64,000 bases of DNA from Strongylocentrotus purpuratus (Eukaryota; Echinodermata; Echinoidea; Camarodonta; Strongylocentrotidae), in the NCBI RefSeq assembly GCF_000002235.5, contig NW_022145611.1, forward strand, positions 17,209,633 through 17,273,632. Reading direction: 5' to 3'. How positions within the stretch are numbered: position 1 is the stretch's first letter; the number at the start of each line of letters is the position of its first letter. Below are positions 10,851 through 22,736 of this stretch, piece after piece. The notes below the pieces were generated by a model. That model was not told the DNA's origin. It did not search any database and saw nothing but the letters and a program-made list of their open reading frames with translations. A program made the translations under genes and the position numbers.

Positions 10851-13800
10851 CTGCAGGGGTGGAATATAAAATGGAGGAGGTGCTATAGGTGGGTGTGGTC
10901 AAGCTTCTTGCGACAAGTGACACAAGCAAGGCTTGCCAACTTCTCTCTCAATCTCTCTCTGTCCAAACTCACACTCTTACAAGAGAGATCATGTTGTCAT
11001 GCAAGATTCACTCTAAAGTGCTACAAACTCAGCAATATCCTCAAGCATGACAAGACAAGCTTACAGATTCTCTTCAGAAAAATGCACCTACAGCTACCTA
11101 GCACTCCTAATACCTTTTTAGTCATTATTTTATCCATTCAACCTACTCAGTATGTCATAGAAAAAAGAGAAATGCAATTCTATAGGAGTCTCTTGCCTGC
11201 GAACCTCGCATCTAGGCTATGTACTACACTACATTAACAAGCTTCCTGTACATGACGGAGCAAATGACTACTCACTGACATCAATAACCTTGCAAAAACA
11301 AAAGAGAAAAGTGGATACATCATAAATGATCATTCTAACAAAGCATTGTAAGAACACATGTCTATTGAAATGGACAAGCTCATATGAACATAGCAAAATA
11401 TGATGCCTAACAAATTATGCTCACGAGAATACATGGCTGACTACATCCAATTGGTTGTATGCACTATTGGTCCTAGGCTAACCAAGTTTATTTCTGTATA
11501 AAGCTACATCATGGGAAAAGATGTTTGCCTTTGAGTGACTCAGTCCGAACTCAATCCTAAACTTGATCCTAACCCTTATCCTAACAATGACCGACCGTAA
11601 TACTTTGTTAGCCCTGGACCAATGGTGCAAAGGACCAACTGAATGTCACCACATGGTTTGGGACACAACTTAAATTGCAAATGGAGACACATCGATACTG
11701 GTTAGATGATTCTAAGAGAATCTACTGCTATTACTACATCACATTGAGACACAAGTATAAAGCACAGCACATGCAACAAGTCAGTCCATAACAGCAGTCA
11801 TGCAGGACACGCACAAACGCCACCAGAGGTGCAAACACAAAAGTACACTTAGAATTAAACGTTTTTAATTTAATTAGCAAAAGGAAAAAGGTGAACCAAA
11901 AGCAGTCACAAGTAAGGGAGTTATCACTTAATGTCACAATCTAATTTGTGTATGTGAAATACTTTTGTTTGTTTGTTCGATGTAGTGAGAACATGTTTCC
12001 AGCAGATTTGAAAGAACTTTGAAGTTCTATGTTGAAAATATTCCTTTTTAAATCCTTTGTAATAAATGTAGATACATTAAGTGTTCATAAATCGTACAAC
12101 TTTTCTCCCTTTCACGAATATCTTGTACCATTCAATAACCAAAATATCTGGGGGTTTAAATATTAACCATGGTTTTCAAACCTTCTACAATCATATTGTG
12201 ACAGTGTTCTAAATGTTATAGCAGATATCAGAATTACAAAAAAGGATAATTCTTTGTATTGTTCCAACATTTGAAATTACTTTTTATTTCACGTCATCCT
12301 CATAGTCAATTAAAATTTTGTTATTGTTGATGTTGTTGCTTTTTGTTATGTTATGGTATGGGTTCATGCAATGCAATATGGGTTTTACTACTGTTATTAT
12401 TAGGCAGTTCAATAGGGTGCAAGCATAGAATGTGCATGAAGAAATAATACTCTGTACTTAGATAAATTTAAAAAGAAAATGTGTGTATATTAAAATTAAA
12501 ATCAAAATAATCAGACACCAAGAAGACAGACTTAAATTAAATTTGTTTAAGAGTACAGTTTAGCTTCATTTTACGAACCAAATTGAGCAAGAAAACCCAA
12601 GAAAAATATAGGCCTACACCTCGCAAGTCTTTTTTATTAAACATATCACTATGGATTCAAATATGATTTGTGAGGTATAAAAATATGCTACACTGTACTT
12701 TAAACTTACAGAGCAAAATAAATGCACACTGAGCCACAACAAGCAGGATATTTGGGTATTATTGGGGGAAAAAGTGAATAAAAGAACTGAAATTCACACG
12801 GTACACAAGACATCAAACAAGACAGAACGATGCATAATGTTTGAATTTGATTTGGTGCATGTTTATTGGTCAACATGTAAAGATGCTGATAAGTCAGTTA
12901 GTATAACACACACACATAGATGGGAGGTCTAACATTGCTAAATGAGGTATCTTACAATGTAGCTGCCTATTGCAACATTTGGGTATATTCCAAATATTGT
13001 TCGTCTCTATCTAACACCATGTACATCATTATGCCATTTACAAAATTATGAAATCAGACAAATACGTTGTTGTGAAATTGGTATCTTTTCCAAATGTAGG
13101 CCATGTCATGAATGGTGTACATTTTGCATCTCACGACAGCTTCATTGATAAGATAACTGAATGTGGAACAGGTAAAATTATATTTTATAAAAAAATTAAA
13201 AAGGAGAAGAAAAACAAATTTAAAAATTCCCATCTAAAGACATTAATTCTGGTAGATAGATTGCAATAAAAATGCTACATAATCAAATGTTTTTTGTTTT
13301 TTTACTGATGTACATTTCCACTCTAACTTCAATGAAAGATATATTCTAAAGATATGTACACATATATTACATCCTAAAATTTACATCACACAATTTGCTA
13401 TAATCATTTCTATATGTACACTAAAACAACTCATATATGGCAGAGATTAATTTGTCAAAAGTAGAGTAAAAATTCCTCAACAATTAATTTTTTGATATTT
13501 TCTAACAGAACGATGTAAAAGTATAAAACCAAAAATATTATTTAGAAACTACTTGTTGATGAGATTTTGTAACTATTGCCAGACAGAGAATGGTAGGTGA
13601 TTCTAAAATTTCTTCATATACGCTGATCAAAATGAAGATTTAGAATACATGTAGATGGGTACAAAGTGTTAGACTTTTTCAACAAACAAAAATAAAGAAA
13701 TCAAATCTAAAAATGGAATGAGGAACTGGAAGGTGATGAATCATGAAGAACAGCAATCAAATTATCCGCAGATAATTGGGTAAATAAGATGTGCATATGA

Positions 13801-16141
13801 AAATCGCTGGGTTCTAAATGTTCATCAATATAATATCATGGTGGTGATGAATATCAAATGCTTATTTCCTCATATTTTTAAAAATTATCATATCATTCCA
13901 AAGTCTTCTTCTTTTTAATTTAGAAATTAGTTACTTCGATCTACTAAAAGCAAAATAATCTTCATTTTATTTGAAAGAAAATTTGATCAATGCTGGTTGC
14001 ATGATAAATAATCAACATGGCACGTTCATATTGCTATACAAATCTACTCGGCAAAACCCTTCCAAAGCCCACATATTGCAAGAACAACTTTCACAAAGTT
14101 AGAAATGATTTGACATCTTCACATATTTAAAAAGAATAATGAAAAATGAAACTTCCACACCAAAGAGAAATCATGCATAACTTACACCATAATAATCCCA
14201 GCAAGAATATCTGAAGTCTATCCGATCATTAAACGACTTGTGCCGAACTAGAGACTTTCAAAATGCAGACAGAAACCAAGAAAATAGGCAACATGCAGCA
14301 TGCAAAACAGGAACGATGCACATACTTGAACAAATGCCCAATACCCCTAATTTATCTCAGTGTTTTACAGCAGGCTAGACATATCGTGCATTCATCTTAT
14401 GCATAGCTTTGTCAAATTTGCACCAGAGTATATCAAAGTAAAAATATAAACCCAACAAAGTTTAATCAGAAAGGCCATAATTTGTTTTGCATAGTTGCAT
14501 AGAGTCCAGCAGCTTCAAATTTGTGGAATGTATATCCCTTCCATCCTTTCTACTGGCTTTACATATATCCCAATCTCTTGACTGATTTATGAAAGTAATC
14601 TTTAGATGGAGACACTTTTTATCAATAAACACCGTAACTTTAAAAAATGTCTCAAAAGGAAATGCTTAGGACTAAGGTGCTTAAAATGTAAAATGGTAGT
14701 ACACTTCAACCGAATGAGAGGTATTAAAAGCCAAGAAAGATATGCGTAGGAAAATAAAGAGTATAGGTAAAATCCACAGCATGCACGTCCACACATACAC
14801 ACACACACTCTTCAGTACATAACAAACATCTTATCGTCTGTTTGGAGTCAGAAGGGTATTAACTCTGTGTTAAAGTATGTGTATAACACCCTTCTGGCTC
14901 TGAACAGGTGATATATCAATATCAAGGATTGTTCCCACATGAAGCAGTCAACAACTTTAAAAGATTTTTTTTTAAAACTTTATAAAACCCCCATGACAAA
15001 TTAAAAATACCGGTAGTAGATATCCCTGATTTGCAGTTTTGCACACTAATATACACATCAGGGGGTACAAATAAAGGCTTGCATTTTTAACAAAACCTAA
15101 TTTAAACTCTTCAACACTGCGTTTTTATATGTAAACAGTATTATTTTAAAAAAATGTTTATATTCTGCATGAAGTCCATGAAAAAAAAAAAATAATTTTG
15201 TCATACACGGGTTTTGAGAAGTGCTGTTACTGTTAGCTGCCGAATGTGGGAACGAGCCTTTCAAGGATGATTCATATGAATATGATTCAGTCAGGATTTG
15301 TCATCAAATGTAGGAAGATCTCTTTTAAAACACCATTGTGATGTATCTCATCAATTTAACTTTACAAAATCACATTTATTTCTTCCAGAACATAAAACCG
15401 ACTGACTTATCTTAGCCATCAAATTAAAAACATAAATAACATAAATATAAAATTAGCACCATCAATTAACAAATAAATCTAGCATTTGATATTATATTTC
15501 ATATCTGCTAACCAATTCATGGTTCTTTTGAATGACAAGGTTTTGAACAGAATAATGAATTTTCAATCAAAATGTATTCGGCCCAAAGTTCACTGATAGT
15601 TTTGTGAGATATTTTGCATAGAGGTGTGTAAGAGATCTTACCTACTTAGATTTTATAATACACAAGACTCTTAATCCGACACAATTACATATCGTTTTGA
15701 CAAGCAACGTGATATCCTGTGTGCTAGTACTACACATCAGACTAAACCAAAGATATGAAGGTTTTATTATTAAACTTAGTCATTGAGTCTGGTAATCTAA
15801 TTCTGATTCCTCCCATTCACTTACTGTAACTTACCGTAATTTTCCATTCTTCCATCATTTTCTTTTTGACAGTAGTCAAGTCGGATTATTAAATTGCTAT
15901 TATCCCATATTAGCACCTCCATGTAAATTAAAGTATCGATTATTACATCAAATTTCCATTTCATGAAAACTTGATTTTATTTTCCTACTCCTTACAGTCC
16001 CTTAAATGTTGGGTCAACCGCTATGTTAAATGGTTGTGTCCCATTTACTACCTTTTATGTCGGCAGAATGCAGACCCTTAATAGTATGCCCTTAATGCTA
16101 TTGCTTTACTTTCTTTTCGCAAACTTGCGCTTGGTACCTAC
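10851..16141 (-). other. last CCDC88 intron (5.3 kb)
   Basis: No supportable exon. AT-rich, with a hairpin family 2 copy at 14832-14913. If the frame of exon x runs to its TAA, an AATAAA on the minus strand at 15976-15981, about 125 bases beyond that stop, could end a shorter transcript. Confidence 0.5.
14832..14913. repeat. hairpin family 2, best-preserved copy
   Basis: ATCGTCTGTTTGGAGTCAGA AGGGT..TTAACTCTGTG and, on the other arm, ATAACACCCTTCTGGCTCTG AACAGGTGATA; the two arms pair over about 30 bp with a short loop. Confidence 0.65.
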
Positions 16142-16335
16142 TTTGATGTTTCCATCGCCATCCCGGGAGATGTCATTGAGGTTCTCCATCGACCCCGCCC
16201 GAAGGTCCGTCAGGATTTCCCGCGAACGACTCTTTATCCTGGACAACATCCCGACGGCACCCGATCTCTGTCTCATCTTCTCTCCTCTCTGAGGGTTCTT
16301 CACATAATGGCTTCCACTGTCTTCGTCTAGAATTT
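16142..16335 (-). CDS. CCDC88: CCDC88 exon x: disordered tail, possible alternative terminal exon
   Basis: 194 bp to the phase-0 donor AAA|GTAGGT, residues 1558-1622. Acceptor GTCTTAG|AAATTC. Reads EILDEDSGSHYVKNPQRGEK then GMLSRIKSRSREILTDLRAG and SMENLNDISRDGDGNIK. Donor choice is uncertain: GTAG|GTACCA four bases on (phase 1) would pair with a second acceptor at 10840. If neither is used, the frame runs through TKRKFAKRK to a TAA at 16106-16108, giving a shorter protein without the PDZ-binding end. Confidence 0.75.
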
Positions 16336-17112
16336 CTAAGACAGGAGACGAGAACAGCAGAATTTCTATTTTACAAAAAACTTTCTCTCTCTGTTATCTT
16401 CACTCGAGTTGGAATTTGATTTGGAAACTAAAACATCCCAAAGCAAATCAAGATATCTTTTAAAGAGTTTTGGAACATGCAAACTGCTCTTTGTAGGTTT
16501 TTAGTGAAAGTGGCAAGTACTTGGGAAGCATTTTATGTCTTTTTACATACAGTCTTTGAAGAATTTTATTCCTAGTTTTTTTTCTCAAGGTATTGTTTCT
16601 AGGGCTTGCTACTGTAGCTTTCTTCTATCATAAATTCCGCTATCAACCTTCAAATTGATAATCATCCACTATTCCATTCAAATAGATCTTTAAACATTTT
16701 TCTTCCTTCTTTACTTCATTGTAACTTTGCTTTGTCATAGAAACATACATTACATGCTATCCATGCATCATTCTTGAAAGTAAAATAATGGTTTTGTTTG
16801 CAAACCCCCATGGTAAAGATTGATGATGAGAAGAAGAAAAAAATTGTCATGCATCAGTTTACCTTCATTCAAAACTCAAAACTTATAAAGTGACAAGTAA
16901 AATTAAATTGTGATTGTTAAGGTTCATTTAAGTATTATCTGTTAGTATTGCCAGAAAGAAGATATATTAATTGAAATGAATTGAACAAAATAAATGTTGA
17001 TAATTTGTTAACAAACAGATAACCATTAATAAATAAAAAAGGCTTTCAAAATAAAATATGATAGTGAAATCAAACTACAGTGGGTTAATATATCATTAAT
17101 AGCACCTCACAC

Positions 17113-17373
17113 CAAGTCTACTTTGCTGGAGTCTACAAAAGGAGTATTGAATGGGGTTTGTGTGATTACCGCTTCCACCCGTCGGTGGTGATCGAGGGGA
17201 CTTGGACGGTGGAGATATATTCTGGGCAGAGTTTGTTGGCGTCGAGGTGTATTGGGGTCTCCCATTGGTGGCTGTTGGAACGGCCGAGGTGGACGGTGAT
17301 TGGTTGTTACAGCTGGTGTTGAGAGCACCGCTGCTCTGAGAAGTCCTCAGTGTTCCTCTTCTTATTTCAGACT
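17113..17373 (-). CDS. CCDC88: CCDC88 exon w: disordered Ser/Thr/Pro/Asn-rich tail
   Basis: 261 bp, residues 1471-1558, phase 1/1. Acceptor CACCAATAG|AGTCTG; donor GACTTG|GTGTGA. Reads ESEIRRGTLRTSQSSGALNT, then runs of Ser, Pro, Thr and Asn including SPPSKSPRSPPTGGSG, ending LQQSRL. Several SP/TP sites suggest proline-directed phosphorylation (inference). No Galpha-binding TLxxFL motif is seen here. Confidence 0.8.
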
Positions 17374-18147
17374 CTATTGGTGGTGTAGGATGTTGATTGG
17401 GTGTTGGGTGTAAAGTGTTGAGGTTTGGTGTTTGGAGATCATATGGAGGGCATGCATTACCACACAGGGGGGGGGGGGGGGTAGACCAAGGTGTAAACGT
17501 TGGGTCAGAGTCAGGGTCAGGGACAGGATTGAGATGTTGATTTGATCAATTTGACATGCCATTGAGGTTTTTATTTTACATTTAAAATGGGGTCGAATTC
17601 AGGTGTTGGAGATATTTGGTGGAGTTGGGGGTATGGAATCCATGTTAGGTGTGAGATCGTTAATAATGGCAGGGGATGAGAGAAGGATGTAATTGGTGTT
17701 AGAGAAAGAGGTGAGAGTCATCTGATTAGTAGAATGATTAAAAAGAGGTACATGTACAAAGCGACTAATGTATGGACACCTACATAGAGATTCTAGTTGC
17801 TGCATACCAAAATGTTTAATCACAACAATGTCAAAAAGTGATTCTTTCTCTTCATAGGTATGTACAGTTTGTATCCAAAACCTTCTCTTTCTTTTCATCT
17901 ATTCTCATATTGATCAGACTTAATTACTGAGATGAAAATGAGGTAAAATCCCATGTGACATTTGGCAGAAAATTGTTGTTTGTATTGATTTTTTTTTCTT
18001 CAAGCATCTGGCTAAATGAAGTGTCCATACATTTGCCATATACAGGTATAATATGAACCAAGTTAGATGGCCTACATCTTACTTATTCCATCATATTAAC
18101 GATCAATTCAAATAAAACATACGTTAAAAAGTTATCATGTTAGTCAT

Positions 18148-18169
18148 ATATATATATATATATATATAG
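18148..18169. repeat. (AT)n microsatellite
   Basis: About ten AT units in an intron; the intron from 17374 to 19821 otherwise shows only AT-rich sequence and the polypurine tract near its right end. Confidence 0.8.
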
Positions 18170-19144
18170 TAGCTGTATTTGAGAAGAAAGAGCATGAAAA
18201 ATCAAATTTTAAAATGGTCATATTTCTGGTTAAAGAAAGGTATGTCAACATCATTTCATACAAATGGCTCTGCATATAACCTGCCTGATATAGCTCACGA
18301 CATATTGCAAATTTGCAGTTGGCTTGCAAAAACTTTGATATTTACTGAGTAAAATTGCAAAGAACGCATTCTGAACATGGATCAAATACAGAAACTCTTT
18401 TTCTTTCCTACAATTTTTGACAATTTTTTCCCACACCATGCTTAAAGAAGAATAGGTTTATGGAATCAAAAGTATTGGAGCAAAGTAGCTCGACACACAA
18501 GCCACACTAAATCAAAAATGTGTTAAAGCATGAAGGTAATGTTTGGTGCAAGAAAATGTGTCCAACTAGAACAAATCTTCATTTACTGCAAGATTTAGTT
18601 TGTTTACATTTATTGTGCATTTGCGAAAAATGCTAGTATTTTAGAGGAAAAGTTTTGTAGCGCCCCGATTCAAGAGTGTAGACATTTCACCATTACATGT
18701 ACTTTGAAATAATATATGGAGAAATCATAAAGGAAAATGAATTACAGTACTTAATTGCCATATAGAAAGAAAATAATGTTTTGAATACATGTACTACCAA
18801 ATTTCAACAAGTCACCAACTCATTTTCATGACACATGAAAATAAAAATGACTTAAAAAGAAAAAAGATGTGATATGAATGCAAAAAGTTGAAGACACCAC
18901 AACAATATCGACACACATGGCAAGTTTAAATAATAAGAAGCAAGAGCGTGATACACATCATGGAGCAAAGTTTCAACAAATGTTCGACTTAACCAAAATA
19001 TTCCTGTGTATATATACATATCAACACGATAGCCCAAGATACAATGCAAGACCACATGATGCACAAAATGCAGACATGCACACTGAGTGGAGGACCATAC
19101 ATCAATAAGGAATAATATTCTCATGCTACCAAATAATATGAGTC

Positions 19145-19800
19145 TATGAAACATAGTGAGGAAGATGGTGAAAATAATACGGAAGAGAGAGGAAAAGGAT
19201 ATACATGCAGAAATCTACCCAGAAATAGTAAAGATAATTGATAGAAATATAAAGAGATTGATTCAAGATGTAAGAGATGGGAGAAGGGACATGGTAACAC
19301 AGATAGAAAGAAAGGGAGAAGGGCAGAGATGAAGAGAGAAAGGCAAGAGGGAGGGAAGATACAAGGAGCAAGGGAACAAGCAGGATGGGAGGGAGGAAGA
19401 GGGAAAGGGAAACGGAGAGGGAAAGGGAAAGGGAAATGGAGAGGGGGAGGAATGGGAGGAGGAGGAGAGAAAGAGAGAGAGAGAGGGGGGGGGGGGGGCA
19501 GAGAAAGCAGAAATAAAGAGATGATTATATTCTCCAAACAAGAGGGGGGGGGGGAAAGAAAGAATAATATAATGGTTTAGTAAGAAGTGGAGAAGGAGCT
19601 TGGAATAGGATGGAAGAAAAAACAAACATGCAAAGTTTGAAGAAAATAAAAAGAAAGAAAAGAAATGATTGAAACTTAAAAGGGTACAGTAAAGACTCAA
19701 TCAGGGGTAAAAGATAGAGCCAAAGCGTGATAGAAAAGAGATAGAGAGCAGAATTGATACATAAAAGAAGAAGAGCAAAGGTGCGTCTAGATGGAGACAA
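19145..19800. repeat. long polypurine tract (polypyrimidine on the gene strand)
   Basis: About 650 bp dominated by G and A on the plus strand (AGAGGGAAAGGGAAAGGGAA, GGAGGAGGAGAGAAAGAGAG) and including two poly-G runs. It starts some 20-30 bp past the donor of the exon at 19822-19914. Overlapping Leu/Ser/Pro-rich minus-strand ORFs are a by-product. Confidence 0.85.
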
Positions 19801-19821
19801 TGTGAAGGTAGTGGTGCATAC

Positions 19822-19914
19822 CAGTGTAGCTGAAACTGTTGGAGACAGATGAAGGAGAGACACTGGAAGGAGGACTCTCCTCCACAGAGTACAGGCGACT
19901 GCTCCGACGATGAG
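19822..19914 (-). CDS. CCDC88: CCDC88 exon v: disordered tail
   Basis: 93 bp, residues 1440-1471, phase 1/1. Acceptor GACATAG|CTCATC; donor ACACTG|GTATGC. Reads AHRRSSRLYSVEESPPSSVS then PSSVSNSFSYT. An alternative acceptor 16 nt downstream (GAGCAG) would shift the frame away from this Ser-rich reading, so the upstream one is preferred. The polypyrimidine tract is weak, and the intron beyond the donor is a long polypyrimidine stretch on the coding strand. Confidence 0.75.
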
Positions 19915-20013
19915 CTATGTCAATTCAAGACGTTGAGGTGTGGAGGGAGGGAGGAGGAGGGTAACACAAGGGATACACATCGTCAATGAGGATGGGCTTT
20001 TGATAATACGGTT

Positions 20014-20360
20014 GTTAACCTCTTGGTAATGAGGTGTAGTGTAGAGGGGAGTGTAACCGGTTGAATCGTAGCGTAATGAGAGGGATAGTTGTGACACACG
20101 CGCTTGACATGGTCAAAGGTCAATTCATGGAGCTTCAAATGGTTTTCTCTCTATGGAAGGGAACTATTTGGAGCTCCATGAGTTGACCTTTGATTGCGTA
20201 TGAGTGCGCATGCCATAACTAGCTCTCGCTCTCAATACGCTGTTGGATACTAGGTTAGCCCAAGATAACTTGGACCAAAGTCTTTTGAAAATATTTGTTA
20301 GGGTTACCAAGGTCATACTGTATCCAACTGGTTTAACCCGTACATTACCAAGAGGTTAAC
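20014..20360. mobile_element. nested inverted-repeat element
   Basis: The 17-bp word GTTAACCTCTTGGTAAT (20014-20030) recurs as its exact reverse complement at 20344-20360. A second inverted repeat (TCAAAGGTCAATTCATGGAG, 20113-20140, against 20165-20192) is nested inside. No ORF. Confidence 0.65.
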
Positions 20361-22493
20361 TTACAAAATGTGTGCGAGACATGATCAAACATACTGACCA
20401 ATGTTCATATGTATACATGTAATGTATGCATCTGCTTTATGCCCCCCCCCCCTCATCCCCCTGAATAATGAGATGACAGTGAAGCAAATGACTGCACATA
20501 AATTGTAATCATGATTGCATCCCAGGGTTTCATACAAAAGCTGGCTAATTTGAGTTCTCAAAATCACAGGTAAGATTTTGTTTGAAAGCTTTAGTTTAGC
20601 TCATGACGGTTTAGTTTGCTCTCTTTTGTTCCTTTCTTTTCCTTTCTTTTTTCTTCCTTTTTTTATGACACATGGCATAGCAATGATAAAACATCCTATA
20701 AAAGTGCATTAATCATAATGATTGCACACATATACATAATTACCTCTCAATCCCTTCTCTTCAGATATAATATTATGATACGATTCATTTGTATAAATAC
20801 AATTTCATACATATTTCACAGTCAAGTATTATAGACAAGATATACAAAAACTGATTTAATTTTCTATCATCAAAATATGCCACATTAAATAACAAAGATA
20901 TCAAGAATCAAATGGCATACCTTAGATGACAGTTTCGATTTCAGCTTCAATAAATTCCATAATAAATATAGCAGAAGCAATATAGTGTCAATATGGCAGT
21001 AAATAATTAATTTTACATCTGATTTATGTATGCAATGCATGATTACTTTAGCTTGAATGCATATAAATAGGTTGGCTAATTGGTCATGAGTTGGAAAATG
21101 CATTTAATATCTACTCTGTTACAATCCTAATGTGTAATGATTATAGCACATGGCAAGGTTTGTGGAAAGCAATGAAAGGGCATTAGAAGCAATACAGCTG
21201 AATTATTGCGCTCCAATAGTTGGATTTGTATTGTTTATTGCATCAGCTAAAAGGTTTATCACTAACTACTGCATTCAAGATTTGTTTTTCTTTCTTTTCT
21301 TTTAATTCGTTTTAGATGGGCTATTTCCACTACATTATTCTTAAAGCTTTTTTTTTCTTTACAGCAATGTCAATCTGGCTTTAGAGGTACAATTCAACAA
21401 TTATAATGACACACTTTTTGGCTAAAAAATGTACATGGGTTGTTTAGCAACCCTGTTTGGGTAAAAAATATTGCCCACATTCTTGGATGGTTATTTCGCC
21501 ACCAATGTCATTCTATCTTATGTTAAATAGTACCTTCAAGGCTGATATACATGTACTTGAGCATTGTTAGTGCAAAAGCTACTTTCCTTTCTGTTAGGTC
21601 TCATCAACCAAGTTTGAGGAGGGGGGGGGGGGGGTGGAGGAAAGGAACCTAATAAAACCATGAATCTATACTAACTCATATTTTGAATATTTCAATTTAT
21701 GATCACATTTCTAAATTTGTTAATGATTTCATCTTCCACCTTTGACTATAGACTATTCACTACAGGGTCATATTAATGTGTCCAATGCGCCTTGTCGAGT
21801 CTTGAGATTATGAAAAACCCCAATTCATTCTGGGGGTAAAAGTCTTGATAAGGAAGAAAGGGTATTTGAATACAGTCAAGGGAAACACAAATGGATAGGA
21901 TGTTAGGAGCATGCCAGGATAAAGTTACACTACATGAAAGCTAAAAGCAGCAAATGCATGATTAGTAGATGTTAGTCAGCATCATTAAACCACACACAAT
22001 AATAGCATCTTAAACATATTGATTTCAATCAAGCAGATAAGAGCTTCCTTGCCTCATTAGCTCAAAATATATCCTTTATGTTTACTCTTTCTCTGAGAAA
22101 AACCATTTGTTAACTATCACATGACATTTCATACTCCACAATTCCACAAAGTTATGGATTTGAGAAATGACGAAAAACAGGAATAGAAATTCAAGAACAA
22201 TGGTCATATTGAAGAAAAAAAAGTTTGATAATCTCTCCTGAGATATATGAATGTTTATATATCTATAAAGAAATTCCCCCCCCCCCCCGCCCATTTTTTA
22301 TTTTGTTCATCCAAACTCACCTAACTCACCTAAGCGTTAGAAGCCATAAAAACCCATCAATATCACACATCCACCGCTGAACAATTCCTCATCACAATTA
22401 TAAGCAAGCACATCAAAAAACACAACAACAAAAGCATTATACAAATTGAGCAAGGGGTAAGGCATTAGTGCAATGCATGCTGGGTAAGGCGTG

Positions 22494-22513
22494 AGTGTGT
22501 GTGTGTGTGTGTG
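22494..22513. repeat. (GT)n microsatellite beside a donor site
   Basis: About nine GT units on the plus strand, starting five bases from the GT donor of exon 22519-22647; on the gene strand it reads as (AC)n immediately inside the intron. Confidence 0.85.
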
Positions 22514-22518
22514 GTTAC

Positions 22519-22647
22519 CTCTGTCTGATTGGCTGTCCTGTGATTGTGTGTCGTTGTGCAGCATAGGGGTACTGACACTGGGCATCATGCCCTTGTCCAG
22601 GGAGTCACGGGACATGCGCAGGTCCTCACTTGAGATGCTGAATGCTC
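22519..22647 (-). CDS. CCDC88: CCDC88 exon u: disordered tail
   Basis: 129 bp, residues 1397-1440, phase 1/1. Acceptor GATGCTGCAG|GAGCAT; donor GACAGAG|GTAACC. Reads GAFSISSEDLRMSRDSLDKG then MMPSVSTPMLHN and ends SQDSQSDR. On the coding strand a CT-rich tract of about 60 nt precedes the acceptor. The SxEDL pattern resembles the STENL/SQENL motifs of vertebrate tails. Confidence 0.82.
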
Positions 22648-22677
22648 CTGCAGCATCAAAGGGATGATGATCGATGT

Positions 22678-22736
22678 ACGGAGGGAGGAGGAAGGAGGGA
22701 GGAGGGAGGAGAGGGAGGAGAGGGAGGAGATGAAGG
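22678..22736. repeat. GGAGGGA-rich purine tract
   Basis: GGAGGGAGGAGGAAGGAGGG and further GGGAGGAGA units. On the gene strand it is a C/T-rich tract about 30-90 nt upstream of the acceptor at 22647 and may act as an extended polypyrimidine tract. Confidence 0.8.

Noticed and set aside
11550..11595. CCTAAC-like words, also around 44030-44130 and 51840
   Set aside because: Too few and too irregular to be interstitial telomere repeats.
19121..19863. Several Leu/Ser/Pro/Phe-rich ORFs up to 145 codons
   Set aside because: Direct translation of the polypurine/polypyrimidine tract.
22140..22200. Minus-strand LEFLFLFF reading resembling a GBA core
   Set aside because: Sits in a purely hydrophobic random ORF without splice support; not a GBA motif.
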